The notes beneath the pieces are model-generated. The model did no database searches. It had not been told where the DNA came from and saw nothing but the letters and a program-made list of their open reading frames with translations. Below, one piece after another: positions 35,244 through 44,700 of a stretch of 64,000 nucleotides of DNA. How positions within the stretch are numbered: the first letter of the stretch is position 1; each line of letters starts with the position of its first letter. A program made the position numbers and the translations under genes. The DNA comes from Prolixibacteraceae bacterium (lineage in GTDB: Bacteria > Bacteroidota > Bacteroidia > Bacteroidales > Prolixibacteraceae): the NCBI GenBank assembly GCA_019163175.1, contig JAFLKN010000015.1, forward strand, positions 124,001 through 188,000. Direction: 5' to 3'.

Positions 35244-35720
35244 TTAAAGGATTTTCTTTAGCCGGCATTTTGATGTAAAATGCAAATTAACAAGGTCAAC
35301 TCCAATCCATAAAAATAGTCCGGCTTCGTCGTGTTTTGAAAATCTGCCTTCTGCCAGTAAAACCGCTGTCATTTTATCCCATAGCTCAGGAATTGTATTT
35401 TCCGGAAAATGTTCCTGAATTGTCACTCCAGCTTCAATTAAATGCAGCATAGAAACTTCGCTGTGATTGGCAAGCAGCTGTAGTGCCAAAGACTGAATAG
35501 AATTGTCACCTGTAAAAACATTAAGGTCGGTACGACATTTAACAAATCGGAAGTTCGGGCAAAGTATTCCGTTGAGAAAAGTAAGTTGTGCAATTTCCTG
35601 CAGATCGCCAGTTGTGTCAATAAATTCGATTGCACGTCCATCTTCATCAGCCACAACAATCCCATTTTTCAGAAAAGTTCCACTTGCACTAATGAGATAA
35701 TTGGCAGCAAATTTCTTCAT
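35244..35720 (-). CDS. Internally shortened amidohydrolase-like protein lacking the metal site
   Basis: The 158-residue protein looks like the two ends of a roughly 380-residue amidohydrolase joined together. The N-terminus (FAANYLISASGTFLKNGIVV, then LNGILCPNF) matches the composite beta domain, and the C-terminus (GLFLWIGVDLVNLHFTSKC) matches the end of the same domain. Where the family has the metal-binding HxH after the NG-I-PGF segment, this protein reads RFVKCRTDL, and the TIM barrel is missing. It should not be catalytic. Its start overlaps the stop of the DUF4296 gene by 4 bp, so it is translated and not an obvious pseudogene. The relation to amidohydrolases is inferred from memory. 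Confidence 0.55.
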   Translation of the reverse strand: MKKFAANYLISASGTFLKNGIVVADEDGRAIEFIDTTGDLQEIAQLTFLNGILCPNFRFVKCRTDLNVFTGDNSIQSLALQLLANHSEVSMLHLIEAGVTIQEHFPENTIPELWDKMTAVLLAEGRFSKHDEAGLFLWIGVDLVNLHFTSKCRLKKIL

Positions 35721-36097
35721 TCTTTACCAACATTCAGTTTCTCATTAGGTTTAAACTGCTGCTCCGTTTCACTCAGTTTATTCATAATCTGCGTGTGTAT
35801 TTTTTCAAACTCCTTAGGAAAACTTGAGTAATAAATTAGGGAGCGGATAAAAACTGTATCCGGAACGTTGTATTTTTTCAATACCGAAAAATAGAGATCT
35901 GTCTGTGTAAATTTTTTCAGTGAATCGGGCTTAGACTGTTCGATATTAAATCCCTGAACCAGATAAATATCGCCCATCATTTTTACAAACTTGTCTTTTG
36001 CAATCAGTTGATCTGGCTTCTTAATCGAAGTACTGTAACAGGATGAAAGTCCGCTCAACATAGCTGCAAACAGCAATATTCCAATGAATTGTTTCAT
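35717..36097 (-). CDS. DUF4296 lipoprotein
   Basis: The 126-residue protein has a lipoprotein signal (MKQFIGILLFAAMLSGLSSC) and a short helical domain, with KMMGDIYLVQGF and the terminal segment FSVLKKYNVPDTVFIRSLIYYS, of the DUF4296 family found in Bacteroidota. The function is unknown. Start chosen at 36097 so that the lipobox sits in the usual place. It heads a three-gene unit and overlaps the next gene by 4 bp. Confidence 0.8.
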   Translation of the reverse strand: MKQFIGILLFAAMLSGLSSCYSTSIKKPDQLIAKDKFVKMMGDIYLVQGFNIEQSKPDSLKKFTQTDLYFSVLKKYNVPDTVFIRSLIYYSSFPKEFEKIHTQIMNKLSETEQQFKPNEKLNVGKE

Positions 36098-36269
36098 TTT
36101 CACCGTCATTAATTTCGGGTTCAAAGGTAATCTGAAATAATCAGATATCTACGCATCGAAAGGTATAATTTATCCATGCCCGGTTCAGCGTACCTCAATT
36201 CACTGCTGTTTGTAACTTCATAATTAGTTAACAGGGTAATTTTGTTTCAGCTTAAAATTTCTCAGTATT

Positions 36270-36512
36270 ATTGCAGCCGTGTTGCCGGTTTCCGTTTATT
36301 CGGAACGAAGAGGGAATCCTGTTCAAAGCAGGAGCTGTCCCCGCAGCTGTAATCCTTTATCCGCAAGGAGGTTTTGCCGAATATAACCACTGTTCTGCTT
36401 TGGCTGGATGGGAAGGTTGGCAAAAATCGGGAGAGCCAGAAGACCTGCCAGCAACGAGAAGCTTTCGGGGTAAGAGCCAAAATCCCTGGCTTCACCGGGT
36501 TCACTTCTGCCA
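36270..36512 (+). promoter_or_regulatory. Cobalamin riboswitch
   Basis: The segment carries the conserved adenosylcobalamin-riboswitch core: GAGGGAATCC, then GGAGCTGTCCCCGCAGCTGT, and the B12 box GAGCCAGAAGACCTGCC near 36433-36449, in the right order and spacing. An intrinsic terminator follows about 25 nt later, as in riboswitches acting by premature termination. The next gene on this strand encodes a DUF4468 protein with no known cobalamin link, so the regulated target is surprising. Confidence 0.92.
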
Positions 36513-36536
36513 AGTTTGATCCCGTGTAACTGTTAT

Positions 36537-36569
36537 AAAAGCTGATGGTCAGGGGCCTCAGCTTTTTTT
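36537..36569 (+). terminator. Intrinsic terminator of the cobalamin riboswitch
   Basis: A perfect 9-bp stem (36537-36545 with 36558-36566) runs directly into seven T residues. Placed just after the aptamer and before the DUF4468 gene, it is the likely expression platform. Confidence 0.85.
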
Positions 36570-36642
36570 CATAATATTATTGCCTAAATTTTTACTATCA
36601 TCTTTTGTTTTCATAACTTGCATCTGAAAAGAGACTTCTCTC

Positions 36643-37233
36643 ATGAAAAAATTATTGTTTTTACTCGTCCTTCTTCCATTCTTTTCGGTTGCGCAAGAAT
36701 ACACCGAAGTTGTTGAGATCCCCGGAAAAACTGCCGGACAACTTTACTCTAAGGCCAGAGAGTGGTTTGCCAAATCGTTTATTTCGACCGAAAATGCATT
36801 ACTGATGGACGATCGCATTGCCGGCAAAATTATTGCAAAAGGATCCGTTCATATTTCAGAAAGTTATGGCTCGGCTCGGGTTGTAATTGATTGGTATCCG
36901 AATTTTACAATTATAGTCTCGCTAAAAGATGGAAAGTATAAGAATGAGATTTCAGATATTTCGATAACAACCGATGTTCAGGAAGGTAGCACCGGCACTA
37001 CAATTCCCTTTAAAAAGTATTTAGCGAAAAAAGAATACTATAAAAACACAGGCGATCCGACATGGGTCATGAATAATCCGCCTCCCGGAATTAAAATCGG
37101 GAAAGCTGCAGCTAAAACATTGGCTGAACCGAATCTGGCCCTATATAATTTGATTTGCAAGACTGAATTGGAGATGAAAGACCTTCTTTCGAAATTGCAG
37201 GAAGAGATGAAAAAACAGGATGCTGAATGGTGA
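36643..37233 (+). CDS. DUF4468 (TBP-like fold) protein, exported
   Basis: The 196-residue product has a signal peptide (MKKLLFLLVLLPFFSVAQ) and a DUF4468 domain, seen in TAGQLYSKAREWFAKSF and DRIAGKIIAKGSV. Families with this TATA-binding-protein-like fold are secreted or periplasmic in Bacteroidota and have no assigned role. The C-terminus is a basic and acidic helix (LSKLQEEMKKQDAE). It lies 74 bp downstream of a cobalamin riboswitch and terminator and is the only gene in a position to be controlled by it, though no B12 function is evident. Confidence 0.82.
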   Translation: MKKLLFLLVLLPFFSVAQEYTEVVEIPGKTAGQLYSKAREWFAKSFISTENALLMDDRIAGKIIAKGSVHISESYGSARVVIDWYPNFTIIVSLKDGKYKNEISDISITTDVQEGSTGTTIPFKKYLAKKEYYKNTGDPTWVMNNPPPGIKIGKAAAKTLAEPNLALYNLICKTELEMKDLLSKLQEEMKKQDAEW

Positions 37234-37257
37234 GCCTGAGAATATGAACTTTCCCTT

Positions 37258-38625
37258 TCAATTTTTTTTGCTAAAAACCTGCCGAAAGAATTGATCGACG
37301 CGGTCAAACTGCAAAATCTCAATTTTAAATTTCTGAAGGTTAATTCCTTTTCCGGCTTTGGGAATGTATATGCTGTCGAAACCCAATTTTTCGGCTTCAG
37401 CAATACGCTGTTCCAAACGGTTCACCGAGCGAATCTCGCCCGAAAGGCCTATCTCGCCTGCAAAGCAAACGTTTTTCCGAATGGGTAAATCGAAATTTGA
37501 GGATAGAATTGCAGTGATGACAGTTAAGTCGATAGCCGGATCGTCGACTTTAATTCCACCGGCGATATTCAGGAAAACATCTTTGGTTGCCAGTTTAAAG
37601 CCGGCCCGCTTTTCCAAAACCGCAAGCAACATATTCAGGCGTCGCAAGTCGAATCCGGTTGAAGATCGCTGAGGAGTGCCATACGCTGCGGTACTCACCA
37701 AAGCCTGAATCTCAATCAGCAAAGGACGGATGCCTTCAATGGCCGCGGAAATGGCCGTTCCGCTCAGTCCCTCATGTGCGCGGTTGATAAGTAATTCTGA
37801 AGGGTTGCTTACTTCACGCAAGCCTGAATTACCCATCTCGAAAATTCCGAGTTCGGAAGTCGATCCAAAACGGTTTTTGATAGCACGGAGAATGCGGTAC
37901 ATGTACTGATTTTCGCCTTCAAACTGTAGCACAGTGTCGACAATGTGCTCGAGCACTTTGGGGCCAGCCAGACTACCCTCTTTGGTAATATGGCCAATCA
38001 GAATCACCGGAACATTATTCTCTTTGGCGTATTTCAGGATACCATTGGTACATTCGCGAATTTGCCCGACCGATCCGGGCGATGATTCAATCGACTCGGT
38101 TGAAACCGTTTGAATTGAATCGATAACGAGCAAATCTGGATTAACCTGCTTGCTTTGAGCCAGAATTTGTTCCAGCGAAGTCTCACTCAAAAAATAGCAG
38201 TTTTGATTTTCTTTCTGAAGGCGTTGTGCACGGATTTTAATTTGCTGAATACTTTCTTCACCCGAAACATAAAGAATTTTTTTGCTTTTCAGATCCAGGG
38301 CCAGCTGCAAAACCAAGGTGGATTTACCTATTCCAGGTTCGCCACCAATGAGTACCATCGAGCCGGGAACCAATCCACCACCCAAAACCCGGTTGAGTTC
38401 CTGATTGCAAGTATCGATTCGTTCGGTATTCTCCGATGAAACTTCGTGTAAAAGTTTGGGTTGATTTCCGGTACCAGTTAAAAAAGAGGCAGTTTTAGAA
38501 GTTTCGCGCTCAACAACTTCTTCTACAAACGAATTCCATTCGCCGCACGAATTGCATTTTCCCACCCATTTAGGCGATTGTGCCCCACAATTCTGGCAAA
38601 AAAAACTGGTTTTAACTTTGGCCAT
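37258..38625 (-). CDS. radA: DNA repair protein RadA (Sms)
   Basis: The 455-residue protein has the N-terminal zinc motif (CQNCGAQSPKWVGKCNSCGEW), a RecA-like ATPase with Walker A GGEPGIGKSTL, the RadA-specific KNRFGS motif, and a C-terminal Lon-like domain (TGFDLRRLNMLLAVLEKRAG). It helps process recombination intermediates by driving branch migration. Length is standard. It ends close to the stop of the DUF4468 gene, convergently. Confidence 0.94.
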   Translation of the reverse strand: MAKVKTSFFCQNCGAQSPKWVGKCNSCGEWNSFVEEVVERETSKTASFLTGTGNQPKLLHEVSSENTERIDTCNQELNRVLGGGLVPGSMVLIGGEPGIGKSTLVLQLALDLKSKKILYVSGEESIQQIKIRAQRLQKENQNCYFLSETSLEQILAQSKQVNPDLLVIDSIQTVSTESIESSPGSVGQIRECTNGILKYAKENNVPVILIGHITKEGSLAGPKVLEHIVDTVLQFEGENQYMYRILRAIKNRFGSTSELGIFEMGNSGLREVSNPSELLINRAHEGLSGTAISAAIEGIRPLLIEIQALVSTAAYGTPQRSSTGFDLRRLNMLLAVLEKRAGFKLATKDVFLNIAGGIKVDDPAIDLTVITAILSSNFDLPIRKNVCFAGEIGLSGEIRSVNRLEQRIAEAEKLGFDSIYIPKAGKGINLQKFKIEILQFDRVDQFFRQVFSKKN

Positions 38626-38702
38626 CTGATTGTATTTTAGGGTTCGAATGGGTATGCCTGATCATACTTAGCGAATTATGAGCCGAGTTACGACGAGTAA
38701 AC

Positions 38703-39215
38703 TCAGTCGGTAAAGTACATCAGGTTATTCTTGATTTTATGGATGATATCAGTGGTTGAAAATCCTTCGGTAAGTTCAATACGTTCTACCTTGCCGCCAT
38801 TGGCCAGCACAATATCGTATCCAGCAATTTCTTCGAGCTTATATTCACTTCCTTTGGCCAGAATATCAGGTTTTATTGCCTTGATTAATTCGTACGGAGT
38901 TTCTTCGTCGAAAATAATTACGGCATCAACCATCAGCAATGATGCCAATAAAATGGTACGCGACTGCTGATCAATTAAAGGTCTGCTAATTCCTTTCAAT
39001 AAAGTGACGGAGGTATCAGAGTTCAATCCAACAATAAGTCGGTCGCCAAGCTCGGCTGCTTTGGCTAATGAATCGATGTGCCCACGATGAACAAGGTCGA
39101 AGCAGCCATTGGAGAATACGATAGTGTATCCGGCCTCTCTCCATTCATCAAGTAAGGGCTTAAAGTCCTGAAAATTTTCGAATATTTTAGATTGTATGAT
39201 CTCTGTAGGTTCCAT
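38703..39215 (-). CDS. rfaE2: D-glycero-beta-D-manno-heptose 1-phosphate adenylyltransferase
   Basis: The 170-residue enzyme is the nucleotidyltransferase half of the HldE protein, encoded alone as in many Bacteroidota. The motif GCFDLVHRGHIDSL holds the nucleotide-binding HxGH, followed by VGLNSDTSV and FSTTDIIHKI. It activates heptose for lipopolysaccharide or surface glycan synthesis. The kinase partner (RfaE1) is not in the window. Confidence 0.9.
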   Translation of the reverse strand: MEPTEIIQSKIFENFQDFKPLLDEWREAGYTIVFSNGCFDLVHRGHIDSLAKAAELGDRLIVGLNSDTSVTLLKGISRPLIDQQSRTILLASLLMVDAVIIFDEETPYELIKAIKPDILAKGSEYKLEEIAGYDIVLANGGKVERIELTEGFSTTDIIHKIKNNLMYFTD

Positions 39216-39503
39216 TTTTTGAAAAAAATTTCTGCAAAAATAACAAAACCTAGCTGCTAAGCTTAGTAATTGAGCTTTAAACTTGTTCTTTTCTAAAGAA
39301 ATTAAATCAATTTAGAGGAAAACCTTGTTTTTGGAATGCTGTTCAGTGAAAATATTTAGTTCTCATGGAAAGTTTTTCCTGATTTGGGCAGTACAGACAA
39401 GTTGTAAATACGGTCAAGATTGAGTTGATTTCAAGAACTTTACCCCGACTATTGTTGTTGTCTGGAAATGACTGAAAGCAAATTAAATTAAAACTCCATG
39501 CTT

Positions 39504-39806
39504 ATGAAAAAGTTATTTTTAATAAAACCCGATTTTCTGGATTTGAAAAGGGCTGACAACAAAAGCTATTTCTGTCCGGATTGTGTAATGATCGAAGGAC
39601 TGTTGTCGTTTTATCCGAGGCTGCGCGACGAACTGGATATAAACTATGTAGATTTCAACCGGCCGCGAAAAATACTGGTTGACTTATTGGGAGAAACCAA
39701 TCAGAGTTGCCCTGTGTTAGTTTTAGAAAACGGCTCTTTTATCAACGAACCGCATGAAATCATCAGGCATCTGACAGTAAATCATCAGGTTGGAAATTCG
39801 CATTAA
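39504..39806 (+). CDS. DUF3088 family protein
   Basis: The 100-residue protein begins KKLFLIKPDFLD, contains the cysteine pair FCPDC and ends with SCPVLVLENG and a conserved FINEPHEIIRHL, all typical of DUF3088. The family has a thioredoxin-like look, with the CPDC where the thioredoxin active site would lie, but function is unproven. Two ATGs (39498 and 39504) are equally possible; I chose the second. The patatin gene follows 51 bp later, perhaps in one unit. Confidence 0.8.
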   Translation: MKKLFLIKPDFLDLKRADNKSYFCPDCVMIEGLLSFYPRLRDELDINYVDFNRPRKILVDLLGETNQSCPVLVLENGSFINEPHEIIRHLTVNHQVGNSH

Positions 39807-39857
39807 TCTGAAATCTTAGCTGTTTTTATTCATTAATCAACTAACAATAAACACATC

Positions 39858-40880
39858 ATGGCTGAACCCAAACAAAAACTGACACGCATTCTCTCTATTG
39901 ACGGTGGCGGAATTCGTGGGATTATTCCAGGTCAGATTCTGGTTATTCTGGAAGAAAAACTGAAAGCTAAAACCGGAAATCCGGATGCACGAATTGCTGA
40001 CTATTTCGACCTGATTGCAGGAACCAGTACCGGAGGAGTTTTAACCTGTGCCTATCTGATGCCTGCTAAAAATGATTCAGGACAGGAATTGCGACCCAAA
40101 TTTAGTGCAAGCGAAGTGGTCGATCTTTACCTGAAAAGAGGCGGAGATATTTTCAGCGTTTCATTGGCGCACAAATTAAAAACAATGGGTGGAGTGATCG
40201 ATGAAATGTACTCGGCAACCGAACTCGAAAAAGCGCTGGATGATTATTTCGGGGAAACCCGACTGAGCGAGTTGCTTAAACCCTGCCTTATTACTTCGTA
40301 CGACATTAAACGCCGAATGGGCCACTTTTTTACCCAACACGATGCCTTAAAAAGAAAAGGTTGGGATTACCTGATAAAAGATGTGGCGCGCGCAACTTCA
40401 GCCGCACCCACCTATTTCGAGTGTTCCGATATTAAATCGGTTTCCGAAGTAAGCTATCCGTTAATTGATGGTGGCGTATTTGTAAATAATCCAACCCTCT
40501 GTGCCTTTGCTGAGGTTTATAACGAATACAAAACAGCGCCAGACAAAATGGTGATATTATCGCTCGGAACCGGCTACTCGAAAAAGGAATACGACTACGA
40601 CAAGGCCAAAGACTGGGGCATGATACAATGGGTAAAACCGCTGATTGATATCATGATGTCGGGTGTATCAGAAGTAGTTGACTATCAGCTTCGACAGATA
40701 TTCGAAGCCATTGGGGCACACGGACAATATGTACGCATCAATACCGAATTGCCTATTGATGTTAGCACCGAGATGGACGATGCGTCGCCCAAAAACCTGA
40801 TGGCCCTGAAAGAACTGGGAACCTATACCGCCCAGAATTTCGATACTCAGCTGGATGCTATTGTTGATATGCTGGTGTAA
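39858..40880 (+). CDS. Patatin-like phospholipase
   Basis: The 340-residue protein has the patatin oxyanion-hole motif GGGIRG (16-21), the nucleophile serine Ser57 in GTSTG and the catalytic aspartate Asp204 in DGGV. It is predicted to hydrolyse phospholipid or lysophospholipid acyl chains. There is no signal peptide or transmembrane segment, so it probably acts in the cytoplasm or at the inner leaflet. Length and layout match the broad bacterial patatin group that includes the CBASS effector CapV, but no cyclase gene is nearby. A good terminator follows. Confidence 0.9.
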   Translation: MAEPKQKLTRILSIDGGGIRGIIPGQILVILEEKLKAKTGNPDARIADYFDLIAGTSTGGVLTCAYLMPAKNDSGQELRPKFSASEVVDLYLKRGGDIFSVSLAHKLKTMGGVIDEMYSATELEKALDDYFGETRLSELLKPCLITSYDIKRRMGHFFTQHDALKRKGWDYLIKDVARATSAAPTYFECSDIKSVSEVSYPLIDGGVFVNNPTLCAFAEVYNEYKTAPDKMVILSLGTGYSKKEYDYDKAKDWGMIQWVKPLIDIMMSGVSEVVDYQLRQIFEAIGAHGQYVRINTELPIDVSTEMDDASPKNLMALKELGTYTAQNFDTQLDAIVDMLV

Positions 40881-40900
40881 AGCTACTCTCTATAAACAGA

Positions 40901-40936
40901 AAGATCCGGTTCTCAATGCGAGCCGGATCTTCCTGT
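40901..40936 (+). terminator. Bidirectional hairpin terminator between patatin and the efflux unit
   Basis: An 11-bp stem with one G-U pair (40901-40911 with 40921-40931) lies between convergent genes, 21 bp after the patatin stop and 29 bp beyond the stop of the ABC permease. A short T-rich tail follows on the plus strand. Confidence 0.65.
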
Positions 40937-40964
40937 TTTATATGCTTTGAAAGGAACGTCTTGG

Positions 40965-41684
40965 TTAAATAAATTTCTCCCGTTTCTGCAAATTAAACAA
41001 TCCGTAGAGCACAAAAAGCAGTGAGCCTACAGCAAGAAAAATTCGGTTTTTCATCGTGATTTCCTGCCAGATCATTTCGTTAAGGCGGCGAGGGATTTCA
41101 AACGGATTCAGGAAAATATTCCATAAGGTGCGGTCGAGAATTTCAGATAAAATAAGCAATCCAACTCCAATAATGACCATTACTACAGCCGTTCCGTTTC
41201 CATTTTTGATAATGGTCGAAAACATAAATGCCAAAGAACCCAAAAAGTATATCGGGAACATCACATGGAAACTCAATTCCATGACAGGAACCGGGGCTAA
41301 AAGGTAGTAGCTCATTACGGTCAGGCCAATCATCATCAGGTAAACAAGTGCGAAAACCAAAACCAGGCGCACCAGCCAAACTTTATAGCGGTAATCGGGT
41401 ATCCCGAACAGAATTTCCAGAATCCCCGCGTCCACATCGTTCTGAATACCGAAAGTCATGGGGTAAAAGATAAGCAGGATGCCAGGCATAATCTGCAGCC
41501 CATATATAAAACCGTCGTCAATTTGGTTGTTATCGTAAATGCTGGTGATGGCAATAAAAAAGTAGAAGGCAATGGCCGCGAGCACAAACCAGACAAACCG
41601 ATTGCCAAAAATGACCTTCATGTTGTATTTCACCATTTTCAGGAACAAGGTCCAAAAGTTGGCGGCACTAATAGCTGATCCCAT
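40965..41684 (-). CDS. ABC-2 type permease of the efflux operon
   Basis: The 239-residue integral membrane protein has about six helices (including FVWFVLAAIAFYFFIAI and GLQIMPGILLIFYPMTFGI) and the order of ABC-2 type permeases such as the GldF/NosY group, with no ATPase domain. It is the last gene of the long minus-strand unit, 71 bp after the RND-ABC fusion. The ATPase that drives it is most likely the one fused to the RND protein, or the separate ABC ATPase at the head of the operon; which one is inference. A terminator-type hairpin follows. Confidence 0.8.
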   Translation of the reverse strand: MGSAISAANFWTLFLKMVKYNMKVIFGNRFVWFVLAAIAFYFFIAITSIYDNNQIDDGFIYGLQIMPGILLIFYPMTFGIQNDVDAGILEILFGIPDYRYKVWLVRLVLVFALVYLMMIGLTVMSYYLLAPVPVMELSFHVMFPIYFLGSLAFMFSTIIKNGNGTAVVMVIIGVGLLILSEILDRTLWNIFLNPFEIPRRLNEMIWQEITMKNRIFLAVGSLLFVLYGLFNLQKREKFI

Positions 41685-41755
41685 AATTTTTATTTTTTAT
41701 TATTGATTAACGATCAACGAAGGTTTTACTTCTTCAATCGTTTATCATCAATTTT

Positions 41756-44700
41756 TTACTTTAAATCTTTAATCAGGCACAAATACGCATCTTCCAAAAC
41801 CGGATTGGCCATAATCGCATCTTCAGCCGGCTTTTGTTTGGAGAGGAAACGCACCCTGATCTGATCGCCCTGACGCATGTGGTGGGTAACCATTTGTTTA
41901 TTTTCCATTTTGTCGAAATCGGCTGCCGGAACATCAAACTGCCAAACCATATTTTTGGCCAGATGAACCATGTCCATTGGTGTTCCGTGGTATTTCACCC
42001 GCCCGCGGTTGATTACGGCCACCTGGTTACATGAGCTCGATATATCTTCAATAATGTGAGTCGAGAAAATCACGATGCGCTCGCGGCTCAGTTCAACCAA
42101 CAGGTTACGGAAACGGATGCGTTCGCGTGGGTCAAGTCCTGCTGTTGGTTCGTCAACAACCAGGATTTTTGGCAGGTGAAGCAGAATTTGTGCAATACCG
42201 ATTCTTTGTTTCATCCCTCCTGAATAGGAGCCGATTTTGTCAGCACGCTTTTCCCACATATGAACTGCCTTCAGTACATATTCAATACGTTGTTCGCGTT
42301 CCGTTTTATCAGTCAGTCCTTTCAGAATAGCCTGATAGTCGAGGAAATCCTGTGCCGGCATATTTTCGTAAGTTCCGAATTCCTGAGGCAAGTAACCAAT
42401 CAGTCCCTGCAATTCTTCGCGTTTTTCTTGCGTATCGATACCGTTTATCCAGATTTTTCCGTAGCTCTGTTCCAAAATACCACAGATGGTGCGCATCATG
42501 GTCGATTTACCAGCTCCGTTAGGGCCAAGCAATCCGAACATTCCGGTACCAATATTTAGCGAAACGCCGTTCAGTGCCTTGAATGGTTGATGCTGCTTGC
42601 CAAGAATTGGTATTTGTTTGACCAAACGCAGTGTTCCACGGCGCAAGGTTCCAAAACGTCCGGTAATGCGGTCGATATTTACTTTTTCCTGATATAGTTT
42701 TTTCGAGGTAACTGAAATAGCAAGAGCTAGATACCACAAAAAGCCAAATGCAACTACAAATCCAATCGAACCTGTAATCTTCCAAACCAAAATAATTTCA
42801 ATGGCAGGTAAAATCCAGAAAAGAAAAGACTGAACCCATTTAAAGATTTTCAATGGAAGCTTTTTCCCGGTTTTTTCAGCCCTAAAATTCAGGAAAAAAC
42901 TAAATGGTTTCCACATTCCCAAAGCAAGCTGTACGATTACAACTGAAAGAACCAAAGACCAAAAGGCTGAATCTAAATAAATGAAGCTGAAATAGACTAT
43001 TGAGCCTAACAGCGGTAATTGCCAGATCAGGTAGTCGAATTCGCGCAGGCTGTGGTATTGTTTCTCCAGGCCTTTGCGACGACGTATTTTTTTGCCCGAT
43101 TCCCATTCGCGCGAGAACTGGCTTTCGCGGTCATATATTTTTACCAGATTTTGAATGCGGATGTTTAGTGTATCCTCGTCACTAATCAGCTTGGTTCCGG
43201 CTTTTCGCAAACTGTTGAGCACAAACCAGGTCGATCCTGGAATCAGGATAATTACCAAAATGAAGTCGAGCATTTGCCATATTCCGTCTTCAACCTTAAA
43301 ATAGATTAGTGCAAACGCAGCAGCCATCAATACAATTTGTGTGATTTTGATTCGCAGTGTTTGCTCTTTAAACCATTCTATTGCATTCTCCAGTCCGGAG
43401 TAAAAAGTCGGGATAAATACCAGCGTAAGCATAGTACTGAGGACTAACCCCCCGATAACCACTATCGCGAACGGTGCGCCAATGGCACTCACATATTCGG
43501 CATCGCCCATTGCAAGTGGAAGCATCCCGACAACGGTAGTAATCGTGGTAATTAAAATCGGACGTACACGCGATAGTCCGGCTGTCATCAATGCACGCGA
43601 GCGGCGGAATCCACGGGTACGCAGAATATTGGTATAATCAATCAGGATAATCCCGTTATTGACAACGACTCCGATCAATATCAGGAAGCCGGTCAAGGTA
43701 TTGGCATTTAGTAAACTGTTGTTGGTAATAATGAGTGCCAGCAACGATCCGATGGCTGCCAAAGGAATAGAGAAGAGCAACACAACTGGTGTAATTACCG
43801 ATTCGAACACCGAAGCCATAATCATAAATATCAGCATAATAGCAGCTCCAATCATGAAATAGAATTCTGAATAATCGGTTTCTTCATGGATAACTTCGGC
43901 TGCAATGCCCGAAGGCAAATTGTAATTAGCCACGAGTTCATCAATTTCGTAACGGTAAGCAGCCAAAAGTTCATTTGAGCTGGCAGCTTCGCTCACAAAA
44001 CGATAATTTATTTCAATCTGTTTTTCCTGGTTAACGCGGTTAATACCTGCAAGACCACTGGCATACACAATCCTGGTAAAATCCTGAAGGTCATGAATTC
44101 CGCCCTGAGCATCGTTAACCTGAAGCGTTTTCAGCTCTTCCATGTTACGGTCGGTTTTTTCTTCTTCGCCTTCTACCAGTTCTTTTTGGGTAATAATAAT
44201 TTCGTATTCGTCAACACCTTGTTTATACTGAATGTTAGTAGCTATTTCCCTTGAAAATGAATTGATTTCAGTTAAAACATTATTGAGCGAAATGTTGTAT
44301 TCAGTCATCAGTAACGGATTAAAGTACAAGTGTACTTCCGGGCGGTTATCCGAAATACTCAGGTTAACCGACTGAACAGATTCGAGCTGATCGACAAAAT
44401 ACTTCAGGTCTTCGCCAACTGCCTGCATTTGTTTGAAATCCTGACCTTTGATGGTGATTTTTTCTTCGTCGCTTCCAATTCCCATCATCTTCTGGAAGCT
44501 GGCTCCCATGTTGCGACTTCCACCCTGGAAACTTCGGGTACTTTGTGTTTGTGTGAACGAAATTGAAGATGCTTTTACACCTTTCGTCCGGTCATTAATG
44601 TCAGTTTTTATCTGGGCAAATGTACGGTCGGCAATTTTTTCAAATTCCTCTTTTAATTTGATGGTTACTACGGCCGATTCTTCTTCAATTTTACTGATTA

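Noticed and set aside
36271-36519. Small open frame in the riboswitch region
   Set aside because: It overlaps the conserved riboswitch core and its protein resembles nothing; conserved RNA structure explains the sequence.
39858-40880. Patatin phospholipase as effector of a CBASS defence system
   Set aside because: The phospholipase resembles CapV, but no cyclic-nucleotide synthase, Cap2 or Cap3 gene lies within reach; the neighbours are DUF3088 and the efflux operon.
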